Assembly (NCBI GenBank): GCA_032622095.1
Contig: CP136065.1
Coordinates: 38,786,732-38,850,731 of the forward strand
Length of the DNA: 64,000 nt
Reading direction: 5' to 3'
From: Siphonodentalium dalli
Taxonomy: Eukaryota > Mollusca > Scaphopoda > Gadilida > Siphonodentaliidae
Shown here: piece after piece, positions 47,902 through 59,549 of the stretch
Numbering within the stretch: the first letter of the stretch is position 1
Layout: the number at the start of each line of letters is the position of its first letter
Made by a program: the position numbers and the translations under genes
Notes under the pieces: model-generated
The model's input: only the letters and a program-made list of their open reading frames with translations
The model's database searches: none
What the model was told of the DNA's origin: nothing

Positions 47902-48272
47902 TTAAAGGCACGGGTGGTCTTCGCGGTGGGTTCGCTGTTAAAACAATCACACCCGTAAAACTGCCGTAAACAGGAAGAATATTCAAATATAGACCTATTT
48001 TGTTCTTATACAACTATCGAGTATATATTATGCTATTGGCAAGTTAGTACGCTTTGTTACGTTATGTAAACAAATGCCAGGTTCTGTCACATTTATGGCT
48101 TTTGTTTACATAACAAAGCGTACGAACTTGACAATAACATACTTTTTACGCGATATTTACGATTGGTATAAGAACAAACTCTTATTTTAATATTATTTCT
48201 GTTTATGGCGGGTTTAACGGATGTGAGTTTTTTAACAGCAATAACCACCGCGAATGCCATCTTTGCCTTTAA
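47902..48272. mobile_element. MITE, TTAAAGGCACG family, copy E (short)
   Basis: It runs from TTAAAGGCACGGGTGGTCTT to GCCATCTTTGCCTTTAA. Inside are GCGGTGGGTTCGCTGTTAAA and its near-complement TTTAACAGCAATAACCACCG. AACAAATGCCAGG and TGGCTTTTGTTTACATAACA form an inner inverted pair. It is more foldback-like than the other copies. Confidence 0.75.
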
Positions 48273-48274
48273 CT

Positions 48275-48805
48275 TGGATGATATAATAATGGACACACCG
48301 TATCACCCCGTTTTTCAGCTGCTTGTCATGGGTCGATTGGTTCTTCGTGAATTGGTGGATTCTCAGTGAAGTAAAATTTTGTGCAATATTTCCTCCACTA
48401 ATGTAACTGTATTAGCATTCTAACAGATTCACAGGAAATCAACCGGGTACCAATTTAAAGTGATGTGAAACACCCCGGTAGGGTGATCATATATAAATGT
48501 AGAATAATCATGCTAAAAGTAGTTATTTTTTACAAATATTATATCTAAATTGACAACACACATCGTCATTCTTACATATTAACTAAATAGTGACTCTCGA
48601 TGATGAAATCGTTTTCGTTAGTTAATCGCCGATAGTTGCGTCCCGAATCGAGTTGTAAATATTTACAATTCAGCGTAGTTCTGATGATGTTTTCTATTGA
48701 GTGGTACCGTCGATTTGCTTGAGATTTTCGGTGATGTTAATATAATGCAACATTCCCACTGTGCCTGGATACTAACTCATTAGTTTCTCGTACCCGAACA
48801 AGTCA
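48275..48805. other. No gene recognised
   Basis: AT-rich sequence without supported features. Confidence 0.4.
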
Positions 48806-48807
48806 AT

Positions 48808-49252
48808 AATATCACATTCAATTCAATTCAACTTCAATTTATTGGTATATACTCGTCGTCGTTTTGACATATAGAGTGGAACATATACAGTGTTAAATTT
48901 CAAAATATTTATGAATTGTGCATGCGTACAGTGAATAAATATACGACACTATAATATGGGATATGTGGTCAGTAATCAATGGGTTTGGGTCGGTTTTGGT
49001 AGTTGTTTTGTTGTTGCGATTATTGCGATCGAAGTTTCGTGCCCAGCGGCGCGAGGATTGAAATACCGCAACGAAATTACCGTGTATCAGTTTAGTGAAT
49101 CTCGTCATCACGCGTGGATCGGTTTTGCTGTATAACTGAGTGGTGGTAACCCATCTAGGTAGTAGCTTCTGTGATTTAAAGAGAACAGCGTCGAAACAAG
49201 TAACTGCTGCCTCTTTGGAATTCATTGTATGGTGCAACTGTAGTTCCTGCAT
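48808..49252 (-). mobile_element. Probable LINE 3' end on the minus strand
   Basis: Read on -, TATACCAATAAATTGAAGTT then GAATTGAATTGAATG matches the 3' end at 15350-15396. The 119-codon - frame (48893-49252) upstream of it may be the degraded C-terminus, but I do not recognise specific motifs. Confidence 0.4.
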
Positions 49253-49808
49253 GACTATTCAATTGCAAGTTAACGAAATGTTAAACTGCGACAGAAAATG
49301 ATACATCAATTTTTTATTGTAATAAATGACCTCCCATGCCCTCTTGGAAGTTGCATCCGCAACTCAGATTTCGTCTGGTGTGTTTACAAATAAAATGTGT
49401 TTAAAATTGTCCATTGTAGCCTATATCGTAAACATCACACAGTGTAAGATTACCATTACTATTCGACGTATACATTAGTAACCATATACCCATGTTCATG
49501 CATATATCTGAAACCACGCGAGGGGAAGCATGAACACTATAATATGAACTTGTGATATGCTATACCGCTGAGAATGAGAATAATAATGAAACGATATCTA
49601 ATTCAGTCACATTACACGTCTGCTTTATTGCTGTCCATACATTATACCCCATGCATTCAAAACCATTGTCGCCTTAGGTTTTCAAATGTCGACAATTTTG
49701 TATATACTTCACACGATCGCACTAAACCAATACGGACCACGCAGTGCGGAAGGTGAAAATACCTGGTTATGGCACAGTTATCCCATTGTGCTTTCAGCCT
49801 TGCTAAGG
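49253..49808. other. No gene recognised
   Basis: No supported feature. Confidence 0.4.
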
Positions 49809-50218
49809 ATATGTGACCCGCCATATCAAATCCAGTCATAGGTCGCCTCGCATATATAAGAGAATGCATTGGCCTAACAATTTTTTTTACAATTTTAATA
49901 ATTTGTTTTTGTATTCTTTAACAATTTTATAATTTCACCCATACAGAGCCCCTGACAAACATGAGCAGGCGACACTCTTCTATATGCTTCTATATATGTG
50001 TGGGGCTCCCTGCAGGGTAATGGATGTTTTTTTATTTTATGTCCTAAAAATTGTAAGAAACATTTATTTAAAAAACATGATAAAATATTGTTAAGCCAAT
50101 GCATTCTCTTATATATGCGAGGCGACCTATGGTCGACTCGCATATATAAGAGAATGCATTGGCACAGGGTAAAAAAATCCCGACTTCCGACTGGATTTGA
50201 TATGGCGGGTCACATATA
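49809..50218. mobile_element. Type II MITE with deleted first palindrome arm
   Basis: ATATGTGACCCGCCATATC at the left goes straight from AAATCCAGTC into ATAGGTCGCCTCGCATATAT. The AGTCGGAAGTCGGGA block and the first half-palindrome are therefore deleted. The right side is complete: second palindrome 50096-50164, then CCGACTTCCGACTGG and GATATGGCGGGTCACATAT. Confidence 0.8.
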
Positions 50219-50580
50219 TATACATACATGATCAATAACTTATCACACATATTATGTTAATTAGCATGTTAGGTCACGTGCCAGTCTGTTTGTAAAGCCG
50301 ACGAAAATTTTACCATCTGATAGGACTTTCGTCTGTTTTTTGAAAGAGACTGAGTACGTGCATGCACACTTTAACAATTGTCATCGAATCGCGTGGATAT
50401 TCGTAATTTGCTATTAAGGCTTTACAATATTGTTCGGCGAATTTCGTATATATGTTTTGCAAAGCAAACAATATAATTATAATCCACATACCTAAACAAA
50501 TCCCATCCTCCAACCGCATGCACGACAAAATGGTGTAGCTAATTTTGCTATCAGAAGACTGAGTTATTCCTTTTTGCTGT
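50219..50580. other. No gene recognised
   Basis: No supported feature. Confidence 0.4.
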
Positions 50581-50858
50581 ACAAGTTTCGTATACTACAC
50601 GTTGGACAAACAACTTTTGAACGGTCTGACCGAGTAAATGTAAAGCCCTAAATAATCGACTCCTTAACCACAGCATAATTATGGGTAATTTTTCAGGATT
50701 TATTCGGAAATATGGCTTGTTGCCCATAATTATGCTGTGGTTAAGGAGTCGATTATTTAGGGCTTTACATTTACTCGGTCAGACCGTTCAAAAGTTGTTT
50801 GTCCAACGTGTAGTATACGAAACTTGTAAGGAGTCGATTATTTAGGGCATTTCTGTAC
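50581..50858. repeat. Long hairpin, GGAGTCGATTA family, copy 2
   Basis: Arms of about 105 bp: ACAAGTTTCGTATACTACAC and GTGTAGTATACGAAACTTGT are exact complements at the outside. CATAATTATGGG and GGAGTCGATTATTTAGGGC units are inside. A third GGAGTCGATTATTTAGGGC follows at 50830. The tip keeps TTTTCAGGATTTATTCGG, shared with 46320. Confidence 0.9.
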
Positions 50859-52555
50859 ATGTTCCGTTATGCGGAAATGTCAACTGAGTTAATTTCCGTT
50901 GATAATGTCAACACAGTGCTTTCAAAGTGCGGTGGCGGTATTTTCAATGACAAGTAACGCTCTGTGATGTCACTCCTCTATCGGAATAAATAACATGCAA
51001 TAGTCCAACAAGGTCAAGCCATAGATACTTTGTCAAGTTATCTTATATATTGGTTTCCTTTAATGTAGCTCGGAAAATGGGCCTTATATTTGATACTTCA
51101 TCATTTAGGTGCCATGTGTGCATCATCTTTATCGTTCTGCATGATGGGGCCCTCGACACTTGAGGTTTGGCACACATTAAATTACAAAACCTCAGTAATG
51201 GATATGGTTATATTGGTGCAGTTGTAAATTACAACAGGACACCCTCGGCTTTCGAACGAATACATGTACTAATATTCACATCGCTGCAAACTACGTCTTA
51301 GCTTATCCGTATACCCTATAATACATATACATTTAACATATACAGGAAATTTCGTCTTGACATTAACATTAATCTGACCAATGATTACAAAAGAGGCGGT
51401 TAAACGATGTAACTCATTGACTTAAGGACATTGCCCTTCCACCATAAGTGCAGTATAAACAGTTACACGCTCGTTCAACCAATAATACACCAGCTAAGAG
51501 ATCACGCGATACACACGATCATATATATACAGAGTAATAAGTACAATAAATTGTAAAAGCAAATATACAGTCATGAGAATATATAGAGGATCTCCAACGA
51601 GTTATTTTGGGATATAAGATTTTATGAAACGAGTTTGATCAATTTGATTCAAAATGAGTCGTAGACGAGTTGTGAATCAAATGTAGCCCTATGTGATTTG
51701 TTCTCATGCTCCTTTCAATCTTCTTCGAACCATTATCAACTTGTGTGAGAATTAACTTCTTTGGTCTGCTGATAGTTGATTTATTTTATTTGTCTGGCCT
51801 AAACTGACCCGACTTATAGTGAATTGTCAATTACCAGAGTATACTGCTGAGCGCGCGTTCATTATCAGTAATCATGTGGTGATCACAGTAATCTGCGACA
51901 CGTGACTTCACACAGATCTGTATACAGATCTACAGCAATGTAAACACACCCATAGAACATTAAGTGAGCCTTTAACCATTTCTATACTAAAGCATCATTG
52001 ATGAGTAGTTATCCCATGGGACATGTTCATATAAAAAGTTTAGCACACAACCACAGGTCGCTTGTTGAACTTACTATCTAAACATTTCCCTGCACTTTTA
52101 TTTACCTGTCGTCTGCTTTTATCACGTTAACATCCCTCCATATTAATAATAGACGATTCCAATGTATATTTTTTAACTCATTGTGTGAATCCATTTATTA
52201 TATAAAGGGTTAATATTATATCAACCACTGTATCGATATATATAGGACTCGTTTGTTCTTGCTGTATGCTCGATGCAATTGAACTTGTTTATTGTGAGAA
52301 ACATCAACATTTACATATTATCTTATAATCTGACATTTCGTACTGCAATGTAGCGGGTATTGTGTCAACAACTGAAAATGTAAATTCAACATATCATGCA
52401 ACTAAATACACAAAACTTAAATAAGTATATATATTGTAATAATATGCACCAATACTAATTTCCACTTTGATTCTTCACAGATGTACACCGGATAACGAGC
52501 GTTGTGTGGGGCCGAGTTTTTACTAGAATATTACGGCATTGCCGAACTAACGTAA
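50859..52555. other. No gene; small hairpin near 51585-51690
   Basis: GAATATATAGAGGATCTCC and TTTATGAAACGAGTTTGATC resemble the flanks of the hairpins at 30939 and 58863. TTTGATTC...GAATCAAA encloses GAGTCGTAGACGAG. The rest is without support for a gene. Confidence 0.5.
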
Positions 52556-52559
52556 TTGA

Positions 52560-52770
52560 CCACACGAGCACAGATTATGTACTTGATAAGCAACATATTA
52601 TACGCTGGAGCATGTCAATCTTAAACGTCAAATAACCAATGCATCATAGCGCAAACTCATTTGTTTTGATATCCATATCAATGGAGTTGAAGTCGCTTAG
52701 GTGCAGAATATATTAAACACATTTATCACTGAATGCCACGGGATCATACCGCACACCTCTAGTATATATG
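52560..52770 (+). repeat. Direct repeat upstream of the 33-bp minisatellite
   Basis: ACTTGATAAGCAACATATTA, TTTTGATATCCATATCA, AAGTCGCTTAGGTGC and ATGCCACGGGATCA recur in the same order at 56535-56735. Confidence 0.8.
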
Positions 52771-53840
52771 ATGCCATGAATCTCTACTATGGCTAACAGC
52801 ATGAAGACTTAATCTGCGTGCGACTGGGTATTTGGGCATCACTTTCACCACCTCCTAATTGTCTCACACAAGGGATACATTTATCTAGCCCCTGCTTTTT
52901 CTCGATGTGGGTGTGTGCTGTTCACGGTGCCCTTTATGCAAAAACATAGCCATATAGTGCCAATGCATGTTTGGTCCACACCAAAGGACTTGGTGGCATA
53001 TATAGTTGCCGTTCCAATGGTTTGTGTCTGTCTCCCATTGTATGCATCCTAGTCCACTTTTGTATATATGTATAAATGTTTTTGCATGTAATATGTTAAA
53101 TCATGTCTAGCAATAAGGCATAAAAAGCACACATAATCGCTAGTAGTGTAATAATGGGAGCGATTCTCCACTGTACCACAGAGTTCCAAGAGCTAACAAT
53201 TAATCCATCCACTGGAAAAATGCAAATTACCTAATTGATTCTGCCTAACTCAAACAACTTGTTAAAATATGGAAGCTTCATTTTCACGTTTCTTTTCTGC
53301 CATCGTAAACACAATATATAGATTACTTTCTATCCCAATTTGTTTATTTAGGCAATGATTGGTGAGAGGAGTTGCAAAATTAATCCATACCCTTCATCTT
53401 TTGTTCTGTATTATTTTCTGTTTTTTAATGTACATATGTTCAATATGTATGTTGAATGTTAAATACAATATTTCCTTTTAAAATGTACCTTTTATAATGA
53501 ATTAAGAGATACTTTACTAGACACTCTCCCTCTAAATATAGCTGTAATGATACATCAAAATCGTTTAAATTTAGCTTTTATTGAAATAATATACAAACAC
53601 ACACGTCAGTGTGCCTCATTTGTTCATGATGCCTACCTGAAAAGAAAACAATTTATTTATAAATAAAACCTTTTATAATTTAATAATATAAACCAACGTT
53701 ACCAACATCTATACAATAGGAAATTAATAATCATTTTATTTTTCAGGGTGACATATAGGCCCGATAGGGCCGGGTGCGCAATGTAATTGTTCTAATGTAC
53801 CATAAACTGTAAACATGCACATGTCACTTAAATTAATGAT
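52771..53840. other. No gene recognised
   Basis: No supported feature in this AT-rich sequence. Confidence 0.4.
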
Positions 53841-53841
53841 T

Positions 53842-53842
53842 A

Positions 53843-53893
<51 letters not shown>
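53842..53893. repeat. (CTA)n microsatellite
   Basis: About 17 CTA/ACT triplets in a row. Confidence 0.95.
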
Positions 53894-54269
53894 AATATGT
53901 TCAAATCAGTTCCAGTGATGGTTCGTGAACGACATTAAAATCTGCCGAAAATGTGAGACTAACCCACGCAGCACATTACGTCAGCCCAATATAAGATTTC
54001 CAAGCACTTAGTAACGATTAATACGTGATCGATACAGATAACTGGTTTCATGCAGGTGCAATTCGGCTGAACTTTAAAAAGCACGCCCAATTATCCTGCT
54101 GGCCGCTTTTAGTAATTAGGTCAACAATTTGTGACGTCGTGTTCGTGCACACTACAGTCAGTGTTATTGGGGTATGAAACACGTGACCCAGTTGGCAGTT
54201 GACCAATCACAAAACAGGTTTTAATGTAACACAAACGGGCTATATATGTAAATATATATGCATGAACAT

Positions 54270-56440
54270 TGAATTGTATGTTATTTGTGGGTTTATGAAC
54301 ATTGAGTTATACATTTTGCGTGGGTTTATGAACATTGAATTATACATTTTGCGTGGGTTTATGAACATTGAATTATACATTTTGCGTGGGTTTATGAACA
54401 TTGAATTATACATTTTGTGTGGGTTTATGAACATTGAATTATACATTTTGCTTGGGTTTATGAACATTGAATTATACATTTTGCGTGGGTTTATGAACAT
54501 TGAGTTATACATTTTGCGTGGGTTAATGAACATTGAGTTATACATTTTTCTTGGGTTTATGGACATTGAGTTATACATTTTGTGTGAGTTTATGAACATT
54601 GAGTTATACATTTTGCGTGGGTTTATGAACATTGGGTTATACATTTTGGGTGGGTTTATGAACATTGAATTATACATTTTGGGTGGGTTTATGAACATTG
54701 AATTATACATTTTGCGTGGGTTTATGAACATTGAATTATACATTTTGTGTGTGTTTATGAACATTGAATTATACATTTTGTGTGGGTTTATGAACATAGA
54801 ATTATACATTTTGCGTGGTTTATGAACATTGGATTATACATTTTGCGTGTGGGTTTATGAACATTGAGTTATACATTTTGGGTGGGTTTATGAAGATTGA
54901 ATTATACATTTTGCATGGGTTTATGAACATTGAATTATACATTTTGCGTGGGTTTATGAACATTGAATTATACATTTTGCGTGGGTTTATGAACATTGAA
55001 TTATACATTTTGCGTGGGTTTATGAACATTGAGTTATACATTTTGCGTGGGTTTATGAACATTGAATTATACATTTTGCGTGGGTTTATGAACATTGAGT
55101 TATACATTTTGCGTGGGTTTATGAACATTGAATTATACATTTTGGGTGTGTTTATGAACATTGGATTATACATTTTGCGTGGGTTTATGAACATTGAGTT
55201 ATACATTTTGCGTGGGTTTATGAACATTGAGTTATACATTTTGCGTGGGTTTATGAACATTGAATTATACATTTTGCGTGGGTTTATGAACATTGAGTTA
55301 TACATTTTGCGTGGGTTTATGAACATTGAATTATACATTTTGGGTGTGTTTATGAACATTGGATTATACATTTTGCGTGGGTTTATGAACATTGAGTTAT
55401 ACATTTTGCGTGTGGGTTTATGAACATTGAGTTATACATTTTGCGTGGGTTTATGAACATTGAATTATACATTTTGCGTGGGTTTATGAACATTGAATTA
55501 TACATTTTGTGTGGGTTTATGAACATTGAGTTATACATTTTGCGTGGGTTTATGAACATTGAATTAAACATTTTGCGTGGGTTTATGAACATTGAATTAT
55601 ACATTTTGCGTGGGTTTATGAACATTGAATTATACATTTTGCATGGGTTTATGAACATTGAATTATACATTTTGCGTGGGTTTATGAACATTGAATTATA
55701 CATTTTGGGTGTGTTTATGAACATTGGATTATACATTTTGCGTGGGTTTATGAACATTGAGTTATACATTTTGCGTGTGGGTTTATGAACATTGAGCTAT
55801 ACATTTTGCGTGGGTTTATGACCATTGAGTTATACATTTTGGGTGGGTTTATGAACATTGAATTATACATTTTGCGTGTGGGTTTATGAACATTGAGTTA
55901 TACATTTTTTGTGGGTTTATGAACATTGAATTATACATTTTGTGTGGGTTTATGAACATTGAATTATACATTTTTCGCGGGTTTATGAACATTGAGTTAT
56001 ACATTTTGTGTGGGTTTATGAACATTGAATTATACATTTTGTGTGGGTTTATGAACATTGAATTATACATTTTTCGCGGGTTTATGAACATTGAATTATA
56101 CATTTTTCGCGGGTTTATGAACATTGAATTATACATTTTGCGTGTGGGTTTATGAACATTGAGTTATACATTTTGTGTGGGTTTATGAACATTGAATTTT
56201 ACATTTTGGGTGGGTTTATGAACATTGAGTTGTACATTTTGGGTGGGTTTATGAACATTGAGTTATACATTTTGCTTGGGTTTATATGAACATTGAATTA
56301 TACATTTTGGGTGGGTTTATGAACATTGAGTTATACATTTTGCTTGGGTTTATATGAACATTGAATTATACATTTATCGTGGGTTTATGAACATGGATTA
56401 TAAATTTTGCATGGGTTTATGAACATTGAAATATATATTG
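54270..56440. repeat. 33-bp minisatellite, about 65 units
   Basis: The unit is GGGTTTATGAACATTGAATT then ATACATTTTGCGT. Because 33 is a multiple of three, both strands stay open: + gives GFMNIELYILR repeats and - gives MYNSMFINPRK repeats. Units with an extra GT (GCGTGTGGG) or a missing G (GCGTGGTTTATG) shift the frame and split the frames at about 54820, 55400, 55780 and 56140. Variant units recur in blocks. I see no signal, splice or composition evidence that it is translated. Confidence 0.95.
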
Positions 56441-56534
56441 TGCACAGGAATATGGTAGTCCGAGCAATTCCAATTAATCTGATGAATCCCAGAGACCTCG
56501 CACAGCGATCGCCAAAATCATTAAAGTACAGAAT

Positions 56535-56735
56535 TTTCTGTACTAAGACTTGATAAGCAAAATACTATACGCTGAGAGATGTCAATCATAAATGCAAAAT
56601 AATCGATGCACACAGCACGAAATTATATATTTTGATATCCATATCATTACAACGTGAAGTCGCTTAGGTGCTAAATATATTAAAACATTTATCACTTAAT
56701 GCCACGGGATCAAACTGCAGACAGCTATACGTGGT
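56535..56735 (+). repeat. Direct repeat downstream of the 33-bp minisatellite
   Basis: Matches 52560-52770 in order and orientation, with moderate divergence (ACTTGATAAGCAAAATACTA, AAGTCGCTTAGGTGC, ATGCCACGGGATCA). Confidence 0.8.
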
Positions 56736-58270
56736 GTGATAAATTGACAATTGGCACCTAATTTCTCACACGATTGAATATCGAAAGATACTTAATCGGG
56801 GGTCGCGATTATAGAGCGATAGGTACATATTCAATCTGAGTAACACGTGCCACGCGATGTTAAGATTATATATCAAATTGAGTATCCTGATTATTCGGAA
56901 ATAAGGGGGGGGTAACCCATTATATATAGAGCGCGTAACATACATATGACTAAATAACGGAGTTTTCTCTGAAACAGTTTATAAATAAGTCTTGAACCTT
57001 TTCATGACGGGAGCTGCGCTGGCGCAACATTAAAGACCCTGTGCCAATGCATTATATTATATATGAGAGAGTGAATTGGCCTAAGCATTTTTTATCATTT
57101 TTTTATCATGTTTTCTTACATTCTATAACAATTTTTATCATTTTTTCTTATATTCTTCAACAATTTTATCATTTTTATAATTTGTTCTTTCATTCTTTGT
57201 CAATTTTTATCATTTTTTCTTACATTGATTAATTTTTTTTATCATTTTTGTATCATTATTTCTTACATTTTTTAACAATTATAAAAAATAATATAAAATG
57301 TGTTAGGCCAATGAATTCTCTTATATATGCGAGGCGACCTATGGTCGACTCGAATATATAAGAGAATGCATTGGCACACGGTTTTCCCAACATTTCAATA
57401 AGCTCCACAAGCTATATACTTTTGTCGTCAATAAGTCACTGCACCTATTACCCACACGCTTGTCTACCAAAAGATAACTAATCGGGGTTCACGATTACAT
57501 AGCTATTGGTATATAATCTCGACCACAGGTGGCACGCGAGGCTTCGATTGAGTAATATATTCAATCTGCAGGGTGATAACTCTATATAAAATGTACTTTG
57601 ACGAAATAACTGAGATTTGTATGACATATTTTGCAACACCACAATTGGTCAACTCTGGTGAAATATAAGTCAAATTCTTCTATTGTATTGGTTAGCTTTA
57701 CGCTCTTTAAAACACTTCTTTAAATATATCCGTTATTTCGTTAATAATAATCGCTATGTAACAGTCTGTTTCGTTATTTCGCTGAGTTTCCTATTTCTAT
57801 ATTTCGCGAATTTCGCTGCATTTCCTACTCCGCTATTTTCCTGTGTTTCCTATTTCGCTTTTTCTTTGTATTTAATATTTCGATAATTCGCTATATTTAA
57901 CATATTATGGGATATGGGATTATGTAGGATATCCTATATTCTGATATTCAACCGAACATCCCGTGCCACGTAATACTGGATTAACTATCATTAGATTCCG
58001 AATCCCGAATCCCGATTACATATTGTTTGCTATATAATCCTTGTAGTATTGGCTAGTCAAATTCACCTATACTGTGGAGGTTTTGGCTGCTCTTGAAAAA
58101 ACCCTTATCTTAAATAGGTACTGTACACTAAATCCGACCATTTATGGCACCATCTCCTTTTATACTCAACAGAATGTATGCAACAAATGAATGAACTTCA
58201 GCCATGGATTAGTGCAAAATACACTCATGTATTTCGCTGACTGAAACCTTTCTCAATCTTGTTTTTTTTA
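56736..58270 (+). repeat. Diverged tandem repeat block with a MITE between units
   Basis: TACTTAATCGGGGGTCGCG near 56789 and AACTAATCGGGGTTCACG near 57477 head similar stretches. These continue through GATTA(C/T)A, GGTA(C/T)AT, TGCCACGCGA/GGCACGCGAG and GACTAAATAACGGAG/GACGAAATAACTGAG. A third weak unit follows near 57990. The type III MITE at 56995 sits between units 1 and 2. Confidence 0.5.
56995..57395. mobile_element. Type III MITE, degraded, with palindromic cassette
   Basis: ACCTTTTCATGACGGGAGCT and GCGCTGGCGCA at the left belong to the type III terminus. The first palindrome is collapsed (GCATTATATTATATATGAGA). The interior has repeated TTTTTATCATTTTTTCTTAC units. The second palindrome near 57308-57371 is well kept and ends GCACACGGTTTTCCC. 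Confidence 0.7.
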
Positions 58271-58397
58271 TTTTTCAGTGATTGATATACTCCTAGCTCG
58301 AATCAACATACACGTCTCAGTTTGCACCTTTGGAAATCTGAATGATTGAACGTATTTCGGTGACTGAAACATTTCTAATTTTTTTTTTATTTTGCAG

Positions 58398-58611
58398 TGG
58401 ACAAACAACCCAACGCCTTACATCATATACAGAAGCATTGCGGCAGTCCTTATTCTGGCGGCCACCATATATCTATGCATCACTGACAAGAAGAGAGTCA
58501 AAATTCTCATTTATCTCACCTACTGGTCGTTTTTCACTCTGTGTTTCTGCGTTATCCTGCAGACATTATCGTGTTGGTATTACTTCGGGCTCCACATTAT
58601 TGATGATGCAG
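58398..58611 (+). CDS. Rolling stone-like protein, internal exon
   Basis: The exon is bounded by TTTTATTTTGCAG and GATGCAG|GTGAGT, with 71 codons plus one base (ends in phase 1). The peptide starts WTNNPTPYIIYRSIAAVLIL and continues through KILIYLTYWSFFTLCFCVIL and LSCWYYFGLHIIDDA. The YR near the first membrane helix and the L(T/I)YW(S/T) motif before the second are typical of rolling stone/FAR-17a/AIG1-related proteins. Two membrane helices are evident (codons 8-27 and 36-56). The Drosophila relative is a membrane protein needed for myoblast fusion; a role here is only inferred from the family. Confidence 0.8.
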
Positions 58612-58862
58612 GTGAGTGGTATCAACACTGAGTTGGCGCTGATGTTTTTCACCCCCTCGAAACCTGTTTCTCACAGGAAATTCAAAAAATATGATGTCAC
58701 TGATTTACATCTCAAATAAACTAGGAATCATTTCTGAAATATAAGTATTGTTGAATTTCATAGAAAACTATTTCATGAATTAAAGTTGGGAGACATATTT
58801 TGAGGATAAGAAATATTTCTCAAACTAATCTATATCACACAGTGTAATAGTATGATATATAG

Positions 58863-59009
58863 AGGATATGAAATGAGTGTTTCTCTCATATGATATTTAT
58901 GAAACGAGTCTAAGAATTTTCAGTTTTCTCGAGCCTCCGGCGAGAGAAAACTGAAAATTCGTGACGAGTTTCATAAATATCATATGAGAGAAACACGAAT
59001 TACATATTC
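58863..59009. repeat. Long hairpin in the rolling stone intron
   Basis: GTGTTTCTCTCATATGATAT pairs with ATATCATATGAGAGAAACAC. GAATTTTCAGTTTTCTC pairs with GAGAAAACTGAAAATTC. The spacer is GAGCCTCCGGCGAG. The flank ATATATAGAGGATATG and the internal TTTATGAAACGAGT relate it to 30939 and 51585. Confidence 0.9.
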
Positions 59010-59549
59010 TATTTATCATATGACACCTATAAATTGATTATGATGTCCAAAACGCACACAAATCACTAAATAGCTATATGACATCGGCAGCAAAAGGTTA
59101 ATGTGACGTCACTTCATTGCACCGGAAGCCCAATTACACCTGGTGAACTAGCAGAAATAATATGCACGCGAAGATATAGTGCGTCGCTATTCTGTTCTCA
59201 GTTTGTGACATTATATCGTATGTTTATTAGATAAATACGAATTACATATTCTATTTATCGTATAACAATGTCCAAAACTATATATTTCAAGATTATAAAT
59301 GCGAGAATTTGACCTGCATTTAGTTAGAGATGCGGCTCGGCACAGGCTGCCATTCAGAACACACTTTTAGTCAACAAACCAATCAAATTATCGGAAGGTG
59401 ATATGAACTAGTAGTTCATATGAAATTGATGTATGACATACTTTCCAACGTAAATAATGATTGAGTCATATGATAAAAACGTTTATTAAATTAGTACACA
59501 TGAACGTAAAGGTAAATACTAGCTAAATCATTTAAAGATGCATAATCCG

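Noticed and set aside
54199-56155. Long open frames up to 208 codons on both strands
   Set aside because: They are translations of a 33-bp tandem repeat; the length is explained by the unit being a multiple of three and by absence of stops in it.
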